This document shows, one piece after another, positions 11,936 to 23,900 of a DNA stretch of 64,000 nucleotides (position 1 is the stretch's first letter; the number at the start of each line of letters is the position of its first letter). Below the pieces are notes generated by a model that was not told the origin of the DNA, searched no databases, and saw only the letters and a list, made by a program, of their open reading frames with translations. The stretch covers positions 1,513,001-1,577,000 of the forward strand of contig NC_065896.1 of NCBI RefSeq assembly GCF_905147045.1, written 5' to 3'. Both the position numbers and the translations under genes were made by a program. This DNA is from Nymphalis io (taxonomy: Eukaryota; Arthropoda; Insecta; Lepidoptera; Nymphalidae).

Positions 11936-14900
11936 TCCTGAAGATTTCTAAATATAAAAACTTAGTTTGACAAATTAATAGTTTCTATAAGGTCGATTAA
12001 TCGTGCTGTCGGTTCGCCATATTTGTAACTAATAACTTAGAATTTTCTGTCACTATCACAAAGTCCAATATACACAAATGTCATAAAAAACTCACAAGAT
12101 CCTAATTCTATTCAATTCATTGCATTTATATGGATTGATAACCCATTTGAATTTCAAATTTGATCATATACAATGGATGGTAAGTAATCGGAAGTCAAAA
12201 AGTACAATTTTCATGAACACTGTTTTGAACAAGACTTCCAAAAATAGTCATTGATAAAACTTCTGCCTTTATCTTTCCTTTTTGTCTTCTTATAAAATTA
12301 ATTTGTTTTCATAAAACATATTTAAATACATACATACTTGAATCATGGCTATACATACCAACAAATAGTTTCTCAAGAAGACGACATCTTTTCTTCTGGC
12401 GTCCAAGAACGTGTTCTTCGTTGTATATTTGTAGTTCACGCATGCGTTCTAATGCTGCTTTGATATTAGCATGACGATTCTTCTTGGAATCTTCCATCAT
12501 TTCAGGAGTTATAAGTATGCTATAGATTTTTTATAAAATAAGACTTGTTAACTGTTGCATAAAATTAAATTTAAAGAATTATGTACTTTTATTAACATAA
12601 ATATAGATTCTCTGATCAGGTACTCACGATGTCATTAGGCAAGCGATTTTACACAATGTACTATATAATGTATAATACATTGGTATTAGGACTTTGAGCA
12701 AGCTCTCTGCGTACACATACGTGCAAACACAAACACGTATAGTGCAAACTTGTTGTATTCAGTTGGAAGGGTGAGAAAGCCAGTACATGAATAGGGGTTG
12801 GTGACGCTTAATGATAAAGGGAATGGTCAATATTTCTTACACTGCCAATGTTTATGCGGTAACGACCATTTACCATCAAGTAACAATTTGGCAGTCCACA
12901 TATAAAATACTACTTTAATATGTTTCAATGTTTACCTTCGAGTCTCATCGATCTCTTTTGTACAAAAAGGTACAAAGTATAGCGGTATGAATTTGTCTTT
13001 TAATTGTTCAGGCATTGTCAGATATCTTGCCTCTTCTTCACTTTCAATGGACATTTCTATAACTTTACATAGAGATTAAATTGCTTCATTATATTTTGTT
13101 ATTATATCACTTCATTTTTTACATATTATGTACATATATTATAAATTACTTTTTTTTGCATATTATTATAGCTCACAATCCTGACATAGGCAGAATGGTA
13201 ATTATATGATATATACTTCATTATTCGAGTATATAACACATTTTGAGTTAAAAAATATAATTTATATAATAATCCGGGCGATATTTTAAGAAAATTTTCT
13301 AAGAAATGTGTAAAATTTAAAGGGACAAAATAAATCATTTCTATTGCTGCAGAACGAAGCATTTTCTGAGTAGTACGGATTTTTTTTGCCACGCTTGTTG
13401 ATAAAGTATACGATGCCATGTCATGTACTATAATTCTTAAAATTAATTATCAGTATAATTTCACAAGTTAGTAACTTACGACCGCTCTCGGAAGCTGGGG
13501 TCGGTCCTTGTTGTGCTATAGACGGCTCCTCTTCTAACAAACATAATTAGAATTAATCACATACATTTTAATTCTTAATTTCAAAAATTACAGAATCACT
13601 AGGATTTAACAATAAAATTGTCAATGTTATCTTACTTTTATCTTCTCCCACTATTTCTCCAGTAAAAAATTCCTAAAACAAAGTTATATTTCATCGCCAG
13701 TTATAAAATTAATTAATTTTATTATGATTATAATCATATTCATATTATGCTATCTTTGTATACTAAATACACTAGCCTCTGGAACAGTTTGAGAGCTTTC
13801 CGAAGGCGGTGGTGGAAGGGCCTCCAGGAATTCCGCTCTGAAGTCTTTCCTAAATAGACGATAAGATAAACAATGAGCATTTCAATTCTAATATCAAAAT
13901 TATATTTTGCAACTAGATAATTTGTATCTATTACACCGTAAACTTTTTAACGCTTATAATAACAATTAATATATTTTTTTATTCTGTAAATTAATTTTAA
14001 CAAATATTATATTATAATATCAATCAGTTGTTTACCTAATTTGTGCACCCTTTAAATTTCTCCCATGTTCATGAGCGTCCCAAGCTTTTCTTGCCGCTGC
14101 AAACTGAAGATCTCTAAGATCGTCTCGCATAGCTACAGCTCCTCCCACAGCCAGAGTACATTCCAGTTCCACATAAGCATCACCCAACTGAGGCTGATTG
14201 GCTGGTATAGAAATTATCTTTTCTTTTTCTTTTGCAGATCCACTCTGGTTCAGTAAATGTAGAATTGAAAATTATTATTATTCGATTATTATATAAAAAA
14301 AATAGATTACAAAATTTTAAAATATTTCTAATATAATCTTATACTTTCTCTTTCGGCATTTGTTTCTTAGCAGGAGCTTCTACTTTATTAAATTCCTGAG
14401 AATTTCTTATCTCATCGACTCTCTTCCACTGAGCCAATGTGAGAGGCCATCCATTTGGTGCTACAACTCTGTGAATATTTTTAGAATGTTGTTTATAAAA
14501 TATATGTTTTTGCAAATTGTACATATGTAATTTTGCTATTCTTATACTTACTCAATATAGTATTGTTTTGGTTCTATTAGAGCTTTCGCGTCTTTAATCT
14601 GAAAAATATTTCGAGTTAGTTTATAATACAAAGTAAAAATTATGAACCATGTAATATACTTAACCTTAGTTGTGGATTTATTCTTGCCACCAGTTTGCTT
14701 TTGCTTTGGAACCTTCAATGAACGAGCGCTGGAATACGCTGATTCTCGAGTTCCCTGTTTTTCGTGATATGTTTATATGTATCTTTTATGCTTTTATACT
14801 ATGACTATCTATTTTAATATTAAAATCTACTTTACCTTTAAATTCAAGCGAAAATTAGTTAATAATTTTATATCTGAAGTCTCATTTAATTTTATTTTAA

Positions 14901-17900
14901 ATTAATGTCCTACTTTAAAGGACAAAAATATCTTCAAAAGAAGTATTGGACTGTATACAAAATATTTTAACTAAAGTTTTATCTTGATCATTACCGTTGC
15001 CAAATTCGGATGTGACACGGAACGTTTTCTTGCCGATAAATTGCTAGTTGAAAGAGTAGGTTCCAATCTGATATAAGGCCAGTGCAATTCACCAGTTCCC
15101 GAACATCTACCCAATTCTTCAACTTGACCGTCTAATGATACCGTCCGTAGAATAGCTTCCATTTCCAACTAAATAATCATATTTCATGTGTGAATTTTCA
15201 TATGCTTAATTTGTGTTTATAATTTATCTCGGGCTCAACGGTGAAGGAAAACATCGTGAGGAAACCTGCATGTGTCTATTTTCACTGATATTCTGCCACA
15301 TGTGTATCCTTCGACTGGCATTCGACTAGCGTTATGAAATAAGCTAATTACGGACACAAGGGTTATAACATCTTAGTTTCCAAGATTGGTGGCGCATTGG
15401 CTATGTAAGCGATAGCTAACTTACAATGCCAATGTCTATGGGGACCACTTATCATCAGGTGGCCCATATGCTCGTCTGACTTCCTATTCTATAAAAAAAA
15501 AAAATTCTCCAAAAAAGGCAGAAGAGGCCTAAGCCCAGCAATAGGACATTTACTGTACTTTTTTATTTTAAATTATGTCTGTAATCGTTGTTAAAGTTTC
15601 AATAAATTTTATATAATTTACATCAGGAGATGTTGCGGCAGCTCTAAAGCTGACTGCCTCGTGTTTCGTTACTAGTATATGTACTCCACCAAGAATGTTT
15701 CTTCTATTGGGTATAAAAATCTCGTCAATGTGCAATTTGGTTGCTGAAGATAAGGATAATTCCTTGCAAAAATCAGAGTCGTTGTCGCAAACGTGAAACA
15801 CGTTAGATATAGATGAAAGAATAGTTAGCTGCCAATGAACTTCTGAATGGACTCCCGCAGATTGACTCAATGAACCGTGTCCCATTACAGTGTAACTGTA
15901 AAAAAAAAGAAAAAATATATCAACCCTTAACAAATTTTATCAATAAAATTGTACTTTAATTATTATTTTTACCATTAAAATAATTACTTTTTTTACACTG
16001 TCGTATCAATGCTAGACCACCGTCCTTACAGAAAATTAAAAGGTTGGGAACAAATATTTGTAATCACACGAAATAAAAAACATATGTCACTGCATTTAAC
16101 AGTTTCAGTAACTGTAGTCAGAATTGTAACTGCAATCTAATGAATATTCATTTCAGTACCAGTTTTAACTCCATTTTAACTTTTATATATCAGAATTAAG
16201 CTGGAATAGTGTTTTACTGCATACTGATAATTAGTTTATGAACTTTATGCGATTCGCAATAAAAAGAAAAATGAGCGCGATACAGTTGTATTAATTTTGA
16301 TAGTGTATTTGCTTACATCTATTATGATTTCGTAAAAATTTAATTTCGAACAAGCCAAACTTAGCGTTTTGTAAGGCAATTTATAAAAAGCTAAAAGAAA
16401 GGCTGTAAAGTAAAATAATTATCAAAATATGTATGTATATATTTAACTTACCCGTATTCATTTGGATCAAAATAAAAAGTTATATGTTCATTATACGCTT
16501 GCGGCATCTGTTCTCCAGTGTCATTATTATACACGGCTAATATACTATGCTGAAGTGTACTATTAACATCTAAATGCACTTTGACAGGAGCGTGACAGGT
16601 GAAAACTTCTTGAAAATATGGAATCCACATGCATTTCGGAGTTATTGGTGATGTTCCATTGTATTGGTTCAGTCCATAAACACCACTGAGAGCTGAAGCG
16701 ACCGAATAAGCGCTTTTTGTCCCAGGATACATTGCAAAGAATTCATTCATCAACGCTGATAAGGCTTCTAAATTACCAAATGCATTTTCCATTATCTAAA
16801 ATATTACAACTAGCCAAATTTTAATTGACATTAACCTTATAAACATTTTTAAATAAAATAAATGTCCTACTGCTTTAGAAACGTCTGGTGTGATTGCAAC
16901 TTGTTCAGTTAAAGTCTTCCTAGCCCAAGTTCCTCTCCAATGAGCTTGGATGATTGTGGCCGCTTCATGTTTCCTAATTATTTTTAATCTTTCCGCTTTT
17001 AACAGTCCACAGGGTAGTTCTTCTGTCGCCAGTTCACAGACTTTTGAGGCGATTGGAGGTTCTGGTACTGTTAATAGTTGATCCATTATTTCTTGACCTA
17101 CAAGAGATTTTTCTTGCTCGTCCTAAAGGGCAGTTTGAAGATTATCAATAATATGAAATTGTTTATTACAATATAATAAAATCATAAGCTTAGTTACCAC
17201 TTGCTCTTCCAACATTTGATCGTTTAATATTTCAACTTCTTCAGTTTCAGGCAAAACACAATCACATGGATCTAATCGATCAATATCCGCCAAAGATTTT
17301 GGAGGTAAAGGTTTTTTTTGCATTCCAAAGTCGGGATCACAAAAGTATTTTCTCAAAACTGTACACACTGCTCTAAATTCAACAGGAAGGAGCTTCTTAA
17401 TCAACAAAGATTGTAATGCTTGTCTAAACATCCAGTGCAATAAAGATTTATCGTAACCAACAATTTCCGAAATCCATTCCAAGTCTGGTTGATACGATCT
17501 GTATTAAATATTAAAATTAAGTAATTAATGTATTGAGATACAATTATGGAGTTGTGTATTCATTTTACTAATGTTTACTACATTAATTAGAATAATAGAA
17601 AACTTACCTATAAAATTCTCTATCATTTCCTGACATATTCATCGTTGATCTGCTTATTCGTATCCAATTAGAAAAAACTGATCCAAGATTTGATAGGAAA
17701 CGCGCTGCCCAAGGGCATTCTTTTACAGCAGCACATTGGATTATGTCACGTCTACCAAGTAATAGTGACGATTCACTTAGAAGCATTGCGTGCCAGCTTA
17801 AACGAGAGTGTACCCATATCCTGATGAGAAATTATATATGTTTTATTAATATTATTGGAGAAAAAAAAACAGAACCTTATTTTGTTTTCGTGTCCATATC

Positions 17901-20900
17901 ATACCATACAGTATCATAGTCAATAGTCAAATCAAGTCAATATCACAAGTAACACCAAATAACCCATCATAAGACGCACAACGAGTTCAGTCCAGTTAAA
18001 AAATATAAAAGTCATAAACAAGTCAAAACGAGATGTTATGTAAATCATAAAATGGTGTTTTGGCATTTTTGGTCGGCTTTAAATTAACGAAGTTAGTAAT
18101 AATAAAAAATATATAATTGTTTTTAGCCTTTTCTCATTCACAAGTCAGGTCATGATTAGGTTAGGAAAATATTTTTTTTTTTTCTAAACTATCGTTGGTT
18201 GATTGGTACGTTTTTATTTACCTATTTATAATACCACCATGATTGTAATTGCAAGAAAACTATCAATTAAATAACCTCAATATCAAGCTTGAATAATTTT
18301 AATACCTGCAATAATGTCTTCCAGGCGGTAGTGTTATTTCAACAGATTCGTATCCCCTAGTTTCAATAAAAGCCTTTGCTTTTGGTAGATCACAGTCGAC
18401 GAACCATTCAAAAACTTGTAATACTAGATAAGCTGGTTCAATATAATCTATGATTGGTACACCGCAGTTTAGTAGAATTCTTGGATGGAGCATGTTTAGT
18501 GTAATTCTAAGGATATTCTCGTCAGGTCCGTCTATTTGAAGGTAAAGAGGTGCAAATTTTGGTGCTAGTATATCCAAAGCCTTATTTGGTGCTGCCTTAG
18601 TTACCCTCATAGGTGGGCTACTGGCTACTGAAGTAAAAGAATACATAGAAGGGAAATACAGAACATTGATATATTTAATAAATTTATGGATCTGAAATTA
18701 ATAAAAAAATCAGTGCTAATGATGAAAATATATTTAACGATTATTTAATTCAATGAAAGCGTTGTTAAAACACAATAATAAATAGTTACTAAAACTTACC
18801 GAATTATATTGGATCCATTCACGTAGATCGTCTTTCGTTTGCTGGGTTACCATTGAATTTGCAGTTGTCGATCTGTTTACATCCTTTGCTGCTTTTTTAT
18901 TCTTAAGAAAAAAAAAATGATTTAAGTACACACTTCTTCTTTTGTTCAGATCTGAATTAATAAAACTTACCGGTGGATTGGATTTGTCATGCTCTTCTCT
19001 GAACTGACGGGTAATCTTTAAATAAAGGGACAGTAAATTAATTATATTAAATATAGTTGTAAAAAATATAGTTATTGAAAGCAAAATTACCGATTCTGTA
19101 CTCTGAATATCTAACAAGTGAGGTGCGTAGGAGAGTTTCAAAAGTCCATTTACTTTTACGAATCTTGTTCTTGGACAATCGTAAGCCTCATACAGACCAT
19201 GTTTGCGAGCCCAGTCGATCCAACGGTATGTCTTCCATAAAGGTATATCTAGAATATTTAATACGACATTAATAAAACTTTAAATAATGTTTAATCAGAT
19301 AAAAAATATATACGCTTCTTTGCTATATTCCTAAATAACTTTTAGATGAAAAAATACTCGAAAAAAACATAACTGTTCAGAACAGTTGAAAATTGTTCCT
19401 GAAAAATACACTTTATATACATCAATCATAAATATTTACGTATATTCTTTGAACTATATATTTCGTATATATATTTTTAATCGTAAAAATATAAATACAT
19501 AATAAATAATTATGTTCTCATTAAAATTACTCAGTAATATATGATAATATTTTTAAAATATGACTGAAATGAAATAAAAAATATTAAAAATTAGTGGTAA
19601 CCGAAATTCCGACAGATTTCGAAAAAAAAACACTCACTTTATTTATTTACTTTATTCAAGTATTTCCATAAAGTGGTAAATCAGACACAAATGCAGGAAC
19701 GAAGTCTTAATGCGCTTTTCGAGAGAAATATAAGCATTGCTAAGTCAGGCTAAACTACGAGATACTACTTAAAATTCTGTCGTAATAATGTTAAGTTATG
19801 AAAGTACTAATTTTCTATACAATAAATACTATATGTTATATATATTTATTTTCTTCCAGTTAATTTATCTCTAAAGTAAGTCATGTGTATTTATGTGTAT
19901 TGAATGTTACTCGTTTCTTTGGGTTAATTTTTATAGTATGTATAAAATCAGCATGTAATTAAATCTTGTATCACGATTTCGACATGTAACATTTCCACAG
20001 ATGAACGCGCGTTCTTGTAATTTTTTTTAAAAACAGAATTACTGATCTAAATAAAACTCATAAACGCGTGAAGCAGATTAAACTATGGAGAAAGTTCATA
20101 AATATTTCTCATTATGCATATTATATTAAACAACTCAAGCTCAATTTATATTTACCGGGTTCTGGTAGCGGTTTCTTTAGCGGTAAATCCCTGACCATCA
20201 TTACGAGAAGATTCATTTCATGACCTGGACTTATCCCCGGAAGTGAATAAGGTGGAAGATCCTTTGTATCCTCGATTACAACTGATGTCATTGAACTACG
20301 CTAAATAGTTTCGGAATATAAATACCATTTTAATTTCATTCTTTTAAGAAGTTATCAATTTTCTTTTAAATTATGTAGTAACTTCAAGATACAATAAAGT
20401 CTCACTATCATTGGTCAAACAGTGTTTTAAAAAACATAAACAACAATTACATAATTTTACTATTTTTTATAATAGTAATGGGTTACAGTGACCGACGATC
20501 ATGATTCTTTTTAGGCAAGGAACAGTAAATTCATTAAGGTACTAAAGTTTCTATTCGTCATGTATTTCCAAAAATTTTAAGAAAAACACCTAAAGGTACT
20601 GGTGTTGTGAGAAATTATATACAATGAAGAAACATGGTGAAATAGCCTTCGTTTTCTTTTTCATAAACTTTTTTATCAAGTGGTGGGACACTTACAGCTT
20701 CCTATATACTCATTAATAATATGTTACCCTAACAACTGTCATTTCCTTGGTAATAGGTTTCTTCGTGTTTTTGGACTTGACTGTGCTCGTGAGAGTGTCA
20801 TCGTCATCGTCCCACGTGAAAACTGGTACCTCTGATATTAAAATGTCCCATATTTTTTCAGGATCTAGGATAAGAAGTCATAATATGATATTCCATATAC

Positions 20901-23900
20901 GTAAATTAAATCAATCTCATTTAATCAGCCTTTAAAAATGTGGTTTTATACATTATTTCAAATTATTCCTGGTATAGTATAATTTGATCTATAAAATATA
21001 ACCATTAGAATTAAAAGTATCTAATGTCTATGATCAATCTCACCCGCAATTTTATAAGTCAAGTCCATCGCACCCGTTAAGGTGTGAAGTATATCGAAAT
21101 CTAGCAACAATTCATCTTCACAGTCGGTATCATCAGAATTCATGTCAGGCGCAGCCAGTTTTAACAGCGCCTGTTCAATTTTGATTAGCAATTAAACATT
21201 CACGCGCCGCGAATGTTTTATGAAAACAGGCGCTCGCGTTAAATGGAGTGAAAATGATTTTTACATTCTGTTCAAAATAATAAAACAGTATTCGAACATT
21301 TCTAGAATAAATGTTTTACGTTATATGATAAATATCTTAGTTTAACTAAGTAATTTGATTTACGAGGTAAATAATCTAAAAGCACAATTAACGTTTTTAA
21401 TAATAGATCGTTATTATTATTTTGTAATTAATATTCAGAATTGATTAAATATATTACGAGAAGTAATATTTTACAAAAAAATGAACAAATTATATGACTG
21501 TATTATGATAATATTATATTCGAAGTTACGGGCTTTTCAATAGCTAATGTCATAGCTGTAATGGACACCATAATGAAAAAAAAGTAGGTGACTTATATTA
21601 TAATTCAATTGCATAGTATATATTGTTAGTTTCTCGGAATACGCAATAATTTACATGTAAGGTAAGTAACAGCCTGTGATTGTCCCACTGCTGGGCTAAG
21701 GCCTCTTCTCCTTTTTTGAGGAGAAGGTTTGGAGTTTATTCCAATAATAATTAATATAATAATATAATAATCATATATAATAATATATATATAATAATCA
21801 AAGTTAATGAAAATACTTACTATACTAATTCAAGTGCATTGTCCGGTGCTAATAATTAAATAAAACTAATTATACCACAACTACCTTAACTCATTTTATG
21901 GCTAAGTTGTTTAATTTTACAAATCAATTTTTGGATTAAGCAAAACTTTCTATACCGTTTTTCTAACATAGAGACTAATGTATATTCTCTATTTAAATAA
22001 AATTCAAATATAGTATACAAATAAAACTGTTTCTAGAATCTACAAATCAAAGAAATTACAAGGAATAGTGATCTTTTATTATTATAGGAATTCGTCTTAG
22101 TTCGTCACCAGCCATAAATCTTTATGAATGTTTTGCGGTAGGAATTTGCATTGGGAAAGTATCGCTATAAACGGTTTAAGGGCAAATTCAAACTATCAAC
22201 TAATAATTATTAACAATCGATTTTTTTTTAATCAACTCCATTTGTAAATAAAATGAGTTATGTTATGAAAAAAATGTATGAAATAATATACCGAGCAAAA
22301 AAAATATAGTGTATTTTTGCTCTTATTACTTTAGTAGTATCTTAGTTACGTAAATAACGTAACGAGTAACGCTTGTGTAACTAAAGCTCAATTTCATGAT
22401 AATTTAATGATATTGTAAATATTTGGAATTTGTAAACTGGCGAATGATATTGTTGCAACAACAGATTATCACGAAGTAGGCTCGTTTAGGAAATGTCGAG
22501 GGTTTTGAAATAGTTCACGTCAATAGCAATACTGGTAACCTGGTGCCTTTAGTTGAAGTTAGTTAAAGGATAAACAACTTCTTGTTTATCCTTTAACCTT
22601 AACAGAGAATTTAGGAAAAAAACCATTTAAATTTTAGACACAAAGCAATTTTTGTCACAGAGTCATTAGATAATCCGATCTCTTGGTCTATCTAATGACA
22701 ACCTATGTATATTGTACTTCTTTTCTATCTTAACTGAAGATTATACCACTTCGTTTATGATGTCAACATTACCTTACAAAGCAATAATGGCCAGAGATGA
22801 ACGACATTTGAAGTCACTGTCGCTGATTGCTTCACCCCTGGCTTAGCAGGTATAACGCTTAGAAGTGGAGAAAAAGGCAGGAGCGGAGAGTCTGTAGCGT
22901 CGACTGGAACTTGGTCGCTGACCCAAACGCATCGCCATGCTCCAAGGTAGAAGAGACGAACGAGATAACAACCTATTATGAATGGTTATTATTAATTATT
23001 CATATCAGTTTTTATTTTATAATTATTTAATTATGTATGTAATTAATATGCACCAGTGTATGTATTTTATATCTAAACATGTATTTATCTTAGAACTGGT
23101 ACACTTATACCGTTACTTGACCATTTCCTGTGCTACAAGATTGCCTGGAAGAGATCGCTCTATAACGATAAGTCCACCTATTGTAACATCTTTTATTTTG
23201 TTTTAGCTGTATCTGTCTTGGTGTACAAAATGTATTATGTAAATTAAACATAAACATTATATCCATGTTAGGATTTTAATATTATATTTTTCTGATAAAT
23301 GTCCTTTCAATGTATTTTACAATAACGATGATCGATTAATATTTACATAATACAATAAGAATCCCTTTTACTAATAATAATAATTATTAAAAATATTATG
23401 AATTTCTCGTCTTAATTTCTAACTAGTTGATATACGCGACAAAATCCGCTACAAATTTATATATTCCATCTCGATGATCATCCAGATTGCAAATAATATA
23501 TATGTCAAATTTCATTTAATTCTTATTATCAGTTGAAATCAGATTCATATTCTTATAAAAATTTTTTATAAGAATATGAATCTGTCGAATATGAAAAGTC
23601 GTGTCTGTGACTTGGTAGTATGGCTTAATACTTGGTGTGGGTAGGTACCAACCAATCATCTCCCAAAAATATTCTGATTTGATTTGGTGCATATATAATT
23701 TCCTTATTGGTTTTTATGTCGTTCTATTGAATTATTTTTTAGAATGTTAAAAAAAATTATAATATATATTTTAAATAAGTGACATTTTAAAAGCTATAGT
23801 TTAATTATGAAAGTTAAAAGCAATAAAAGCATCGAATGAACAAAACACATGTGAGACCGATAGCAACGACTGCAAAGTCAGTTTCTTCGACTTAAGAAAC

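Larger units (their letters stand above)
11506..15895 (-). other. Adgb: Adgb exons 17-28: C-terminal region
   Basis: Exon 17 holds EVHWQLTILSS and ends with EAVSFRAAATSPD, matching a beta-rich segment after the globin in vertebrate androglobin. Exons 20-21 join to give YYIEVVAPNGWPLT, matching the conserved NSWPLT block. Exon 22 holds AAARKAWDAHEHGR, like the vertebrate KQAWE block. Exons 26-28 are charged and probably coiled coil. Exon 28 (11506-11627) ends ATKKKQEGKKK, strikingly like the lysine-rich vertebrate end. Several exons are tiny: exon 24 is 37 nt, exon 20 is 47 nt, exon 25 is 54 nt. Confidence 0.82.

Noticed and set aside
12240..12290. Alternative last Adgb exon coding EDKKER
   Set aside because: Phase fits and it is lysine-rich, but the exon at 11506-11627 is longer, matches the family end and has a polyadenylation signal.
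12309..12358. Extension of Adgb exon 27 to the TGA at 12309
   Set aside because: A good donor (GTATGT) at 12358 joins in phase to 11627, and that exon ends in the lysine-rich tail typical of androglobin.
18734..19141. 135-codon ORF as one exon
   Set aside because: It runs through three real Adgb exons and the introns between; splice sites and phases define the exons better.
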